64,000 bases of DNA from Sorex araneus (GCF_027595985.1 NC_073306.1:103755484-103819483); one strand, 5' to 3'. Counted from the stretch's first letter, positions 11,673 to 23,779 are shown. Notes: a model not told the origin generated them from the sequence alone. A program made the numbers and translations.

Positions 11673-12493
11673 ACCCTCAAGAGAGGAAACAAAGTACCTT
11701 CAAAATAAATAACAACATGGAAGGGCTGAGCAGAGATTTGGCACCAAAAGGAATCAGGAGAAAATCTCGGGGTCAGGAGATAAAGCTAACAGCAGAACTG
11801 AAAGAAGAAAATGGTTTCTTGAAGGACTTAGGCAAATGTTGAGCTACAGAGTGAAATAGCGAGTATATATGATACTGAGGTAGAGAAAAGAAAAGGTAGA
11901 GTCAGGCGCAGTGGAGGAGGGCGTTATAGGGGGAAACAGACCAGGGTGCTGCCACCATGAGGTGTATTTGCTGACGCGAGAGAATGGATAGGCAAAGATT
12001 CCCCCCAAGCTGCTCTCTAGCCCCAAGGCAGTACTTCCCAACCACACCCAGCTCTGATGATGTGCGATAAATGAAACCTGAGTGCTTCCAAGGTCTCCAT
12101 GGTGATGAAAGTGCGAATTTCCATGGTGATAGTTTCTGGCATTTCACCTCTCTTTCAAAGGTAGAATAAGGACTATTAGATAATTCCCTCTAGTTCCCAA
12201 GTTTCTGGGAAATCAAAGTTGTCTTAGTTTGGCTCAATTTTCCCAGTGTACTGCAGGTCACCCAAGAGCAGCTTTTCTGGACTACCTGACCTAACCAGGT
12301 CCCTGTGGGCCCCCAAAAGGACTGTAGAAGATGCAGGGGAAGCGGCTGTCTCCTCACCTGACCCCTCAGGGAAAGCTTTTTCCTTAGACTGAGTGCAGTG
12401 CACAGGGTGTGCGGGTTTTCCTCTCCATGTCTGCTCAGGCTCACCCTTTTCAAGGTGTGTCCCTTGCCAGGAAAGAGGGGTGTGTGGGGGGGG

Positions 12494-12495
<2 letters not shown>
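11673..12495. other. Intergenic DNA
   Basis: No gene found. A short direct repeat, TCCATGGTGAT, occurs twice near 12097-12130. Confidence 0.45.
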
Positions 12496-12549
<54 letters not shown>

Positions 12550-12588
12550 GGAGAGAGAGAAAGAGAAAGAGGAGAGAGAGAGAGGAGG
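12496..12588. repeat. (GA)n microsatellite, about 93 bp
   Basis: A purine tract of mainly AG dinucleotides follows a 10-G run. The open frames across it are Glu/Arg or Ser/Leu dipeptide artefacts. Confidence 0.97.
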
Positions 12589-13051
12589 TAGGGATCATTA
12601 ATCACAAACTCTCAGAAATTCTCAGATTGGTTTATTTCTTTGATAGTTCATTTAAATGTTTCATACCTGATGCTCAGAAATCTAAAACGGGATCATTTAT
12701 CTCTTTTTTATTCTGCAATAGAAAGAGAAGAGGAGAAAACAATTCCAAGTCCCCAATCTATCATCACTTAGAAAAATTACACGTTAAAGTAGCATCTTTG
12801 CACCAGATTTTCTTTCCTCCTCTGCAGTGCTGTCCTCACTTCCCCAGAACATTCCCCAATTACCATCTCCTCTCAGTGAATTCCAGAACAAACATGCCCT
12901 GCTTCAGAAAAGTACAAAAGGACTAAACTCCGTGGTCACTAACATTTGTTAAGATATTCGTGGTATCATCTTTGGTTCTGCTTTTAAAACAAAAAGATGA
13001 AAATTACATTTAGATGTAGTCATCATCTTCAAGAAATGCAGATATTCTCAG
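12589..13051. other. Intergenic DNA
   Basis: Nothing recognisable was seen. Confidence 0.45.
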
Positions 13052-13205
13052 GCCTAGCAAGACAGAACAGTGGGTAGGGTGCTTGTCTTATACTCTGCTG
13101 ACCAGGTTCAATCCCAGGACCACAAATGGTCCCCAGAGGCCCTCCAGGAATGATCCCTGAGCTAGTGTTTAAGTCCTGAGCACTACTGGGCATAGTCCTC
13201 CAAAG
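13052..13205 (+). repeat. SINE A, diverged
   Basis: AGACAGAACAGTGGGTAGGG, CCAGGTTCAATCCCAGG and CTGAGCACTACTGGGCATAG are present. Confidence 0.75.
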
Positions 13206-13335
13206 TACTGTCACTGTCATCCCACTGCTCATCGATTTGCTCGAGCGGACACCAATAACATCTCCATCATGAGATTTGTTGTTACTGTTTTTGGCATATC
13301 GAATACTCCACAGGTATCTTTCCACACTCAAGCAA
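13206..13335 (-). repeat. SINE B, 5'-truncated, behind a SINE A
   Basis: The 3' portion (ACTGTCACTGTCATCCC on +) directly follows the SINE A body. The head is missing, and A-rich sequence (AAGCAAACAAAAG) follows the truncation point. Confidence 0.8.
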
Positions 13336-13707
13336 ACAAAAGAATGTAGACATTCTGCCTCTTGTCTCTGCCCTCAGTAGTGAGGAAATGGGCTATGTGG
13401 CATTGCTTGAATTCCCAAAGACTGTCTGAGCTCAAGAAACTCTTCCATTTTATCCTTTATAGGTTCATCTTTATTCACCCTAAATGAAATGCATAGCCTA
13501 GTGCAGGAGTGAACTTCGTAAAAATAAGAACACTCAATATTTGAAAACAAGACTGGAATTATTTTTACAGATTCCTATATTTTAATAAGAAAATAGGGGC
13601 TAATGAAATATTTATATGGTTACCAGTATTATCAATATTGTTATATTGATGATAATAATAAAAATAACAGAACACTGTTATATATATATATATATCATCA
13701 TCATAAT

Positions 13708-13944
13708 CATCACTGTCATCCCGTTGCTTATCTATTTGTACAAGCGAGCACCAGTAACATCTCTCATTGAGAGACTTATTGTTACTGTTTTTGGCATATC
13801 CAATATGCACGGGTAGCTTGCCAGGCTCTGACGTGCGGGCTCCATACTCTCGGTAGCTTGCCGGGCTCTCCGAGAGGGGCGGAGGAATAGAACATGGGTT
13901 GGCCGCGTGAAAGGCGAAAGCCCAACCGCTGTGCTATCACTCCA
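13708..13944 (-). repeat. SINE B, near full length, left arm of an inverted pair
   Basis: Reverse-oriented SINE B with a complete body and head, ending GTGCTATCACTCCAG. A short TATATA tract at 13679-13695 precedes it. Confidence 0.88.
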
Positions 13945-13999
13945 GATATATATATATGTATATATATATTTATATATTTATATATTTATATATATATTA
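13945..13999. repeat. TA-rich spacer microsatellite
   Basis: Alternating TA/TATATT sequence separates two oppositely oriented SINE B copies. Confidence 0.9.
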
Positions 14000-14132
14000 G
14001 AGCAAGCTATCCCTGGCGTATTGGATATGCCAAAAACAGTAACAATAAGTCTCCAAATGAGAGACTTTACTGGTGCCTGCTCGAACAAATCGATGAGCAA
14101 CAGGATGACAGAGACAGTGACAGTGACAATAG
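14000..14132 (+). repeat. SINE B, 5'-truncated, right arm of an inverted pair
   Basis: It reads GCCAAAAACAGTAACAATAA through AACAAATCGATGAGCAACAG to a tail of CAGAGA/CAGTGA units and no poly(A). Confidence 0.85.
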
Positions 14133-14159
14133 AACACTGTAATGAAACATGTAGGAAAA

Positions 14160-14325
14160 TGAGAGATAATCACTGGGTGTGGCCCCAAAGCAACAATCTC
14201 TGTATCACTTATCACTGTCATCCCATTGATCATCAATTTGCTCCAGCGGGCACCAGTAACATCCCCATTTGTCCTAGCCCTGAGATTTTAGCAGCCTCTC
14301 TTTACTCATCCTTCCCAGCAGCAAA
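14160..14325 (-). repeat. Remnant SINE A tail followed by long-form SINE B fragment
   Basis: A SINE A-type end (CACTGGGTGTGGCCCCAAAG, + orientation) leads into a reverse SINE B at about 14203. After CCCCATT it continues into an extra module (CCCTGAGATTTTAGCAGCCT) that most copies lack. The same module is in the copy at 58608-58858. Confidence 0.65.
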
Positions 14326-14357
14326 ACAACAATAGCAACAACAAAAACCTTCTGGAT

Positions 14358-14513
14358 TAGGGGGCGGAGAGATAGTGCAGCTGGTAGGGTGCCAGTCCTG
14401 ACTCAATCCCCAGCACCTTGGTCTCTCAAACTCCACCCAGAGTGATTCCTGAGTGGAGAACCAAAAGTAACCTCAGAGCATAATAGGTGTGCCCCTCCCC
14501 TTAAAAAAAAAAA
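14358..14513 (+). repeat. SINE A
   Basis: The head is GGGGCGGAGAGATAGTGCAG, followed by GAGTGATTCCTGAGTGGAG and an A-tract. The probable target copy CTGGATTAG flanks both sides. Confidence 0.8.
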
Positions 14514-17500
14514 GGATGCTGGATTAGAAAAATTACAACAGGAAGCAGCATAATTTTTTTCCTTAGCTACTATAACTGCTTATATGATATGTGTAAATTA
14601 AAACCAGAAAAGGAAATTTTAACCCTTTAATCATTTTGAGGCAGAGAACTATAGATAAAACAAACCTGAATGAGATGGATGAATGCATTCTTAAAAACTA
14701 CACAGCTTTAAATAAGAACTTTTGCAGTAAACAAGAACCTTTAATTTGACTTTGATGTTCACTTAAACTTTGGAAAACATCTTGGATTAACCACTAGAAG
14801 ATATAAGATCTGCAACTAGTTAAGGAGTTACTAATTTTATATAGAGATTGGTAAAATATAGAAAAAAAAAATTCCGTCTCTAGTCAGGTACCTGAAAAGG
14901 AGATGTCTGCTGTCCAAACCCACTGATAATCTGATGTATTCTGGTTATGTCACTTCAGGACAAAGTGAGAAAACAAAGAGGCAAAGGACAATGGAAGGAA
15001 AATAAAAATACATAAACAGAAATGTGCCTTAGAGATTTGGATATGGCCCTAGTGCCATATACTAATTCAATAAGAAAAGAAAACCATGCAAAAACCCATC
15101 CATCTTGAATAAGTCATATATATATGCATATATATGTATATATATATATATATGTAGAGAGAGAGAGAGAGAGAGCAGAGCTCAGTTTGGGGTATTATTA
15201 AAGAATTTATGAAAATATCCTGGAATCACCTTAATCATCAGATCTCCACATCACTCCTGTTTTAGAATATTCAATTTAATGGAACATTATTTAAAGTTTT
15301 TTCTCTAATTGAAAATCAACCTGAATATCTACGTATCAGAGATTCTGAATTTTGCAAGCAAAGCCATCACTTATGGTACCTGCTGAGTGGTGTTAGAAGG
15401 TTGAGGTAAGCCATTTCCATTTTCCAGTTCTCAAGGTGCCAGGCAACTGGCATGTTATATAATAATGGAGGAAAAACAGGACCCTCTGCCATAGCATGTT
15501 TAACAACATCCAAGGATCAGATGCACAGGACAGGCCCCACCGTCCCCACAATAAAGAATCAAACAATCCATTGAAGGGTACCAAAGTTGAAAAACACTGC
15601 TTTATATGAACTGAGATCAAGCTGACATTGGAACAAGATAAATACCAATGCCAAAGAAGTTATCATTCCCATGTTAAGAGCAAAAATGACCATAATTTGG
15701 AAGGGTTTGCACTATTTCCTTAACATTTCTGAAACATTTTCATTCTGGCTCTAAATTAAATCACTTTTTGAAAACAGTCAATTGAATAAAATGAAGAGGC
15801 TTTATATAGTTCATCTAAGTTTTTCTATTTTGGAAATGAGAGTTTTGATTAAAATTGGCATTTCTGAAACTCTAATTGCTAGTTATTGCTGAGAAAAAAA
15901 GGAAAAAAAATATTTCCAAGACCAGCCAGATGGGACATCTCAAGATAAGAAATAGTCAGTGTTCATATTCCAATCAGGGGAAAATTTTGGTTTATACATT
16001 TTAATTTGGCTTAAATAGTAAGCAATACATTATTCAATTAATTCCTAAGCTACTATTAATTGGCTGATTTCCAATCACTGAATTTAACCACCAATATTAT
16101 TGTCAGTAAAACATTATTTTGAAGACATTCTGTAGACTAAAGGACTATAATTCTACTGGAATCAACCTGGTTTCTAATATTAAAAATGATGTCTTTGTAG
16201 ATTTATAATCTGCCCATAGGAACTTAAAAGTTTCCATTTCTCAAAACCTACTTTCATTTTTTTTAGAACACTTAAAATGTTTAGCCTTTTATTTTACCTG
16301 CCCAGAATATGAGTAACATGAATGTCATCTTGAGAGTACCACTAAGTCACATTGTGTTATGAACATGACCTATGCACTTCCATGTCTTAAAGTTCTCTTA
16401 TCAATCTCCTGCCTTTGTTTACCATCTTCCTTTTCTCTTTTGCCATTTCCATCCCTCCACTCCCCACCCCAAGATAAATGGATGGGAAAACCTCGTAGAG
16501 GATGTGAGGAAAAATTATAATGTTTCCTTCCATCATCATAAGACTGAAAACTGTCCCCAAATAGGAGAAAAATGGCCCAAGGGGATATTCACTTCTTGAA
16601 ATTTATCTCAAACCCTTCCAAACATAAAAATCTTCAATACACACACACACATATACACACTTTACCTAGGGTCTTGCATGCATGGATTACATTTTTGGAA
16701 CTTTATGAAGTCTGCTGAAAGCCACTAAGAACTAACATCAGGGTACATCTCTTGCTAGTTCCTTAGGTTTGACAAATACAGCAATCATCAAAATCAAAGA
16801 GTGTGTACTGCTTTTTAAAAGCCCTATTTGTTTGACATAATATAGCAGCAGGATGGCAAGACAAATAAATGGCATTACTTAACATAATCACTTAATGTTG
16901 TGCAACCAATGTCAGGTCTCATTGCTTTATCGCTTGCAAAGAATTTGATGATAATAGAGTTGATTGTTAGTATGAAGATATAAATTGTTCAGTAGTTAGA
17001 GTTGTTAATGAAGGCAAAGGAACACAAAAGAAGAAAAATAGGTTTTAGCAGCCCAAATTCATTGCTAATTGCTTGTGCATTCATTATAAGCTGACCGGGG
17101 CTAATTATCTAATTAAACTAAAGCTCTGCTGCTTTACAGGAATTTCTTCATGCTGGGATGTTGGTTGTCAATTACCTCAGAGGGTCCTTGTGAAATATGT
17201 AGTTAACCCAAGGCATGTTTTGCTTTTCCCAATAGTAATACATGGTACTTTCGTGGCATATTTTATAATGCTTACGTTGAAAGTCTTTCCCTCAAAAAAT
17301 ACTATGGAAGCTTCCGAATAATGGCAAACATCAATTTAAACAAGAGCTTTGCTCATTTTATCCTATGATTTACATTCAGGAAATGTCAACATAATCTGCT
17401 TTAAGTAAAGACAACATAAAAAAGAGAAATCAAATATTGTACACATATAATGGAGAGTTCTCTTCATGTTTTTAAAAATGCATTTGAAAGTGCCTTTTGT

Positions 17501-19641
17501 AATGCTCTGCAGTATTTCACAGTATGAAATTCTATTACTTAATTTCATATAATTACTTTAAAAAAAATTCAAGATGTTTTTAAGCTGGGAGGAAGGTGGT
17601 AAATCATCTAGACTAAACTCTTCACCTTATAAAATAAGGAATCTGTGGTTCCAAGAAATAAGACAACCTGTCCAGTCAATTACCAGGTTGCCAGGATTAG
17701 GAGTCAGGGAACTGGTATCCTCTGTCATTCATTTTTTTCTCTATGATTCTGTTCTTCCACTTACAAATTGTTTTTTGCTGTTTCTCACACTTCCTTTAAA
17801 ATGCTATACAGAGGCTTGGGTTGGAGGGGCAGGGGAGTGTGCAGATCTGTTTTTATCACAAGACACTGATTAGCATCATTTTACCCCTTTGCCAAAATGT
17901 GTAGTACAGTCTTATTTCTTTGCAAATCACTCAAATGCCCAAAGATGTACTCTCAGGTAAAAGTTAAGAGGTTTTTCAACAAAGCAAATGGTTTGCCATA
18001 TTCAACTAAAGGTGAAAAGATGATACATTTTGGGTGGATTTTAATTAGTATCCAACTAATTAAATTGTATCCTGATACTCTGTTCCTAGGGAATGTGATC
18101 CTAAATCAATGAACTACAAATTATCAGAGTGTTTACTAAGCATCCCTTAAGAAGGTCATTTCCCAAAGAGTATAAGCGCATTCTGAAGTTTTCCTGTATC
18201 ATCATCTCCTTTCATCCTGGTATCTGCTCCGTGTAAGGGCACAGAACTTTATAACTTTCCCCTGTCACTTTGGCAGTCATTTTTCAGGCAGACACCAGCA
18301 ATGAACATACAGTTCTTTTCTGCCAAGTTAAAGAAGATGATTTTCCCTTTCACTGCCTCTTGAAGATGAACATCAACTGTTTCACCACTTGTGATTTAAA
18401 TCCATTAATTAAAATAAATATAAAGTAAAAAAATCTCTCTTTCAGCCAAGAGGAAAAGGACAGATGGGGAAGCGGAGGAGGTGGAGATAGCTGATGTCTT
18501 CTTAGAGGGGAAAAAAAGAAAGAAAAACAAGAAGCATGAAATTTGGGGGAAAAAAAGTTAATTAAGAGAGTAAAGGGTGCTTGGATTTAATTTACAGTTC
18601 AGAACTATTTTGGGTCTCATAATAATTGCACTACTTAAAGAAAAAGAGGAAAACCTCTCAAATATCAAATTGGCTGTATGTGTGTGTCTCTAGGGAGGAG
18701 TTGGGGGTAGGGAAATGTTATAATTCTACGCCTCCTGCAATGGTAATAGCTGGCCTTTGCAGACCTTCAAAATGAGCAAAAACTTCTCTCCATTATTGAC
18801 TTGTGAGAGTCATGTGTCATCCCCCTACCCTACCCCCACTTCAATCTCCCTCCCATGGGCCTAATTTTTCATTTCTTTCTCCCTTGCCTGAATTAGACAG
18901 TGTCAAGATAAGGAAAAAAGAAATCAGTTAAAGTCCCTATCTTAATCCTACATGAGCTGGTTTATAGAATCTTATACTTAGAAAACTATAGCTTATAACA
19001 CTTAATACAACCTCTGTAATTTACTGAAACAATGTGTACATCAAATCTAACCTGAAGACTAAAAATTCCTGAGCCATCATACTGAAGTCATTTGATTTTA
19101 TATAATCATATAACAAGCCATATTAGAGCAATTACTTTTAGATAATCTTAGTGAAGAAGAACAGAGCTAACAGGGTCATGGCATAATAATTTTAGATATA
19201 AAAGGTGAAAAATACACATTTGGTTTTGACCAGATTATATTTGTCCATATAATTGTTTTAATATTCCATGCTGAGATGATATTGGAAGGAATCTTGGAAA
19301 TCATCTCCCAGAACTAAAGAAAGCTGGATTTGCTGGAGACATTGACTCACAGCAAGTTAGAGGCAAACTCACATGCCTAGACTTTGCACTTCACAAGTAC
19401 ACATTACAATTTTACATGTATCACGAAAATAGATAATATGTACTGGTTCATTTTTAAACTGAAATGAAAGCCACAATATGAACTTAAAATATTTCAAATA
19501 CAACTAATATACATAAAAATGAAAGTAGGAAGTTACTAACATGAAAGACCAATATAGAAGTAAGGTGTCAAGGAATACTGGGGAAAAAAAATCTTTCTGT
19601 ACATGTTTTAAAAAATAAAATAAAACAACTACAGAAGAAGA
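14514..19641. other. SINE-poor intergenic block, candidate conserved non-coding DNA
   Basis: About 5.1 kb holds no SINE A or B copy that I recognise, whereas flanking DNA has one every 0.5-1 kb. It contains a TA/GA microsatellite (about 15116-15175), a short CA tract near 16640 and a MIR-like piece near 17600-17745. TAATTA-type homeodomain cores cluster at 17.10-18.57 kb. No coding frame is convincing. Conservation is inferred from SINE exclusion only. Confidence 0.4.
17600..17745 (-). repeat. MIR-like ancient SINE fragment
   Basis: The plus strand resembles the MIR antisense order, with a GGAATCTGTGGTTCCAAGAA stretch in the position of the MIR 'gaggaaactgaggc' segment and TTACCAGGTTGCCAGGATTA after it. 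The match is weak. Confidence 0.35.
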
Positions 19642-19811
19642 GAGCCCAGCAAGCTACCAAGAGTATCTCGCCCGCAGGGCAGAGCCTAGCAAGCTACCTG
19701 TGACATATTCAATATGCCCAAAACAGTAACAACAAGTCTCACAATGGAGATACTGGTGCCCACTGGAGCAAATCGATGAGCAACAGGATAACAGTGACAG
19801 TGATACAGTGA
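19642..19811 (+). repeat. SINE B, 5'-truncated, with target duplication and no poly(A)
   Basis: It is bounded by a 12-bp duplication, TACAGAAGAAGA, at 19630-19641 and 19812-19823. The element begins within the body (GAGCCCAGCAAGCTACC) and ends in CAGTGACAGTGATACAGTGA. Confidence 0.88.
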
Positions 19812-20369
19812 TACAGAAGAAGAACCCTGGGTACCTGAGAATTCCAGTGCTTCTAGCTGGGCTCAGTGTGACATAAATTACTGAAGCAAACAAGTTTGAA
19901 AAAGACGAAGAAAAATCAGAAAGACAATAAAATGTCTTGTTTATTAAGAAAAATCCTCAGAAAGAGGAAGGACAGGGAAAGAAGGATGAAAAACAAAATA
20001 TAAGCCTAGTTCTAAAAAAATTAAGAGATTACAGAAATTAGCAGGTAGAGTTATATCTCTGTATGTATATGGGCTGAAGGGCTTTTCCGGTTTTTCTTGG
20101 TTCCTGGTTAATTAAACAGCTATTTTTTGTTTTTTGTTTTTTTAAATCTCACCTTTATTCATGCTTCTGTGTGCTTCTCCCATCCCTAAATTTAATAGTC
20201 AGACGTGGGCTGGAGGTGAAATTTAAACTTTAGTCTTACCTATCACCACATAGCTGTCATCGTGTGAAAAAGAAAATGTGAAAAGTATATACTTTAAGAA
20301 ACAGATTGCTGAAGCACTAGCTCATCAGCAAGCCCTCACAGCTCCCCAATTCCTAATTTTTACGCTAGT

Positions 20370-21085
20370 TCTCTTGTCTTTCCTCTAGATTACTGCCTCC
20401 AATTGGTTTCTAAACTGTAATGCTCTCTTCACCGTCAATTTCAGAAAAAATGTATTAAATAGCCCGTCATTCTCTTACCCAAAGCCTCCAAAAGCTTCTT
20501 ACTGCATTTATAATAAAATCCAGCTATCTGTCAAGGGCCTCAACTGTCTGAAACTCTCGAACCTGGCAGAGGCCAATGTTACCTACCCAACTTCAATTCT
20601 CTCCAGGCCCTTAGAAATTGACTATGTGATCTCTCACAGGCCTTAATTCTTGTTCCCAGTTATACCAAGCTCCTTCCCGCTTGATCAATTATGGTATCGG
20701 ATGTTGTATTTAACAGCTTTGGGGGTATTTTCTGGTCTTAGGATGCTCGAGCCTGGACGTTTTCTACGACTCGCGTCCTAATATTCAGGAACAGCTCAAC
20801 TGTTGTCTTCTTTCAGTCACCCTTAATGATACATTTCAAGTGGTGTACAACATACATATAAATATCATAGTACCCCATTATTTTATGTCTCTATAACTGA
20901 TCTGCCTGAAATTAGGGAGCTCATTTATTTGTCCTACCTAGCAATCTATTTCTCCCCCAACACATACACATCTTTGCAGGCAAATTTTTTTTTGAAATAT
21001 AGATCTTGTCTTTCTTGCTCCTGCTCAGTTCTCTCGAACTCAGAACTAGGCCTGGTATCCAGTAATATTGTTATCCACTATAGAT
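20370..21085 (+). repeat. L2 LINE 3' region, ancient
   Basis: The order matches the L2 3' end as I know it: a CCAAAGCCTCCAAAAGCTTC block, AATAAAATCCAGCTATCTG, CAAGGGCCTCAACTGTCTG, a pyrimidine-rich middle, then TTATGTCTCTATAACTGATC and a terminal GCCTGGTATCC. It is heavily diverged, as expected of a mammal-wide repeat. Confidence 0.6.
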
Positions 21086-21239
21086 GCCTTCTTTCTCAAA
21101 TTTATCCCAGCACATATTTCTGACTTATAGTTCTAGCATTTAGTATCACTTATCTTTTGTCTATTTCTACTTATGAATGTCTTTTGATCTTTATTTGGCT
21201 TACAGCAACATAGAGGTGAAGAGAATGAGGAGCATAAAT

Positions 21240-21323
21240 CTGTCACTGTCATTGTCATCCCATTGCTCGTCAATTTGCTGGAGCGGGCACCAGTAATGTC
21301 TCCACTTTGAGACTTGTTGTTAC
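21240..21323 (-). repeat. SINE B 3' fragment with target duplication
   Basis: A perfect 14-bp duplication, TGAGGAGCATAAAT, lies at 21226-21239 and 21324-21337. Only the last 84 bp of SINE B were copied. The 3' end is CAGTGACAG with no A tract, so a 5'-truncated, TPRT-like insertion occurred without poly(A). Confidence 0.9.
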
Positions 21324-21661
21324 TGAGGAGCATAAATATGAATATTAATATTGAAACCCACTTATCCTCTCCTATTAATAGTGGAGCCCAATAAATACAA
21401 CACTTCTCTTTTGCTATTTAAAACACTTCATTTGCTTGCTTTATTCTGTTGAGTACTTGTGTAGATTCTGAAAAAAAAATTTGGGGGGGTTGCTAATTGT
21501 ACTTATTAGCAGTTAAATAGTATACTTAATATACTATTTAATATATAAATATACTATTTAACTGCTAACTACTTATAGTAAAGAACAATGCACCTTACAA
21601 GTTTGTTTTTTAATTCAGAAACTCTTTGGCCAAGACCGTGACAATAGGTAGCAGATATATA

Positions 21662-21832
21662 TTTAAAAAAAAATTGTTTTGTGTTTTGGGCCACACTCAG
21701 CAGAGCTCAGAGCTCAGCCTAAGGGATCATTCCTGGTGGGCTTGGAGCACCATATGGGGTGCAGGGGATCAAATCTGGATCAGTCACGTGCAAAGCAAAT
21801 GTCCTACCCGCTGTACTATCACTTCTGGCCCA
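21662..21832 (-). repeat. SINE A
   Basis: The T-rich side is on the left. GGGATCAAATCTGGATCAGT and CCTACCCGCTGTACTATCAC are the reversed B and A boxes. Confidence 0.82.
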
Positions 21833-22027
21833 ATATATGTTTATTTTTAATGCAACACTTCTTATGAGCAAAAGTCCCCAAGACTGATTTTATCTATTAG
21901 TGCAATGTGAAAGCAGCAATCAAAAAGAATTATAGATGAAAAGTCAGTCTGTGGCCTGAAAAAGTAACTCATGTCCTAACGACCCTCAGCCTTTCCTGCT
22001 ATAATGAGCAGGGAGAGAAAAATATTT

Positions 22028-22190
22028 CAGTAGTGAGGGAGAGGCACATCCCTTGTATTCTCCAGGACCTGAGTTTCAACAGCACGCCCCAACTCAGCAC
22101 AACTGGGTGTAGCTCTGGGGTCCCATCCCTGCCATAAGCACCGCTGTGGTTTCCCTGGGGCCCCAGCATCACCAACTCACTAGCACCGCA
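22028..22190 (+). repeat. Old SINE A-like copy
   Basis: GGACCTGAGTTTCAACAGCA and CAACTGGGTGTAGCTCTGGG resemble a degraded SINE body. Confidence 0.4.
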
Positions 22191-22569
22191 TTACTGGCCT
22201 GAACACCCTCCAACTGGTTGACTAAGTATTTCCATTTGCATCCCCAGAACCCTCTGGACACTGCTTCAAAACTTCCAACTTTCAAGAAATATTTAATGTG
22301 CAAATTATTCAACTAGAGCGAGATGCCACATGATCTGAGAATCTGCCCTTTGAACCAGTAACATGAGGAAGTTTGATAAAGGTAGACTTCAGAGAGGTTC
22401 ACCTCTTTGAACAGTGAGTAGTGAAGACCAGAGAGACGCAGTACATTTAACCAATAATCCTTTATTTTGACCTCAAAATTCATTCTCAAGACAGGTCAAA
22501 TTCTATTTAAAAAACTTCTGAATATTATTCAAATGTTATATGTTTAAACTATTTTAAAACCATAATCGT

Positions 22570-22738
22570 GGGGCCTGAATGATAGTACAGAGAGTAAGGC
22601 TTATGCCTTGCATGTGGCCAACCTGGGTTCAATTCCCAGCATCCCATGCAGTTCCCCTGAGCACCTCTAGGAGTGATTCATATGCCCAATGCTGGGAGTA
22701 ACCCCTTTGCATTGCCAGATGAAACAAACAAACAATTA
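22570..22738 (+). repeat. SINE A
   Basis: GGGGCCTGAATGATAGTACA, CTGGGTTCAATTCCCAGCAT and GGGAGTAACCCCTTTGCATT, then a CAAA tail. Confidence 0.88.
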
Positions 22739-22952
22739 TTACTTACTAATAAGTAACTACTAGATTCTAGAGTCTATGGCCCTGGTGTATAATACAATTC
22801 TGTAGATAAGATACAGTTAAATAAACTAGTGAGAAATTAGAGATTTTGAGATCAAAGACATCTATATGTTACTAAAATCTGTGTTTAGTTATTAGCTCCC
22901 AATAACTTCTGAACCTTGATAGAAGTAAAACCAATAAATAAAAATCCAGATT

Positions 22953-23208
22953 AAAAAAAATTTTTTTCAGACTTATAAACTTTCTTGATTACGTTTCAGT
23001 TATACAATGTAGGAGCACCCATCCCTCCACCAGTGCCCATCCTCTATCACCAATGTTCCAAGTATCCCTCCTGCCACCCCCTCCCCTTCTCACCCCCTGC
23101 CTCTGTGACAGGCACTCTCTCTCTCTCAGGTGTTATGGTTTTAATTCAGGTACTAAGCAGCCATCATGTTTGGTCCACAGACTACTTTCAGCATGCATCT
23201 CCCATTAA
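22953..23208 (-). mobile_element. 5'-truncated L1 3' end with target duplication
   Basis: A 14-bp duplication, TAAAAATCCAGATT, lies at 22939-22952 and 23209-23222. The left side is the T-tract. CATCCCTCCACCAGTGCCCA is the 3' UTR signature shared with the other L1 copies. Confidence 0.88.
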
Positions 23209-23454
23209 AAATCCAGATTTTTAAGAGAAATTCTTTTTTGTTGTGGTCATGACTGTGCTCGAAGGCTAAGTCTGGGGTGTTCAGAACTAAGCCAGGGCCT
23301 CATACACACAATACTTGCTACCACTTCAGTTACAATGGTAAGGCAACCTCTGAAAACGACTTCAGAGACCTTTCCTATGGATTATGTGTGTAAATGCCTG
23401 TGGCCAGAGAATGAATCCAGGGCCCCACATACGCAAAACCAGTGCTCTTTTTCT

Positions 23455-23634
23455 TTTAAATTATTTTTATTTACAACGAGTTGTTCATAGTAATTGATTA
23501 CATTCAATATTTCAACACCAATCCCACCACGATTGCACCTTTCCACTGCCTTTATTTTGTGTTTTCCCACCACCACCCAAGCCTACCCCAAAGGCAGGTG
23601 CTAAATAATACTGCGTGTTATGAACAATTGCCTA
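23455..23634 (-). mobile_element. 180-bp retroelement of an L1-tail-related family
   Basis: A perfect 14-bp duplication, AGTGCTCTTTTTCT, lies at 23441-23454 and 23635-23648, with a T-rich left end. The minus strand carries GATTGGTGTTGAAATATTGA, which recurs at about 59250 and, diverged, in the element at 4437-4941 and at 8460. Confidence 0.75.
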
Positions 23635-23779
23635 AGTGCTCTTTTTCTAAAACAATAAAAAATGACCAAATATTAAGACAATATTTACTATTTACAACTG
23701 GAATAGTGTTTTTCAAACTTGGCTAATAAAAATCATTGGAGAGTATCTTAAAAATAAATGCTCCCCGATGATTATAAAT

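Noticed and set aside
12393-12926. 177-codon frame with a Glu/Arg repeat
   Set aside because: Produced by the (GA)n microsatellite; the flanks are not protein-like.
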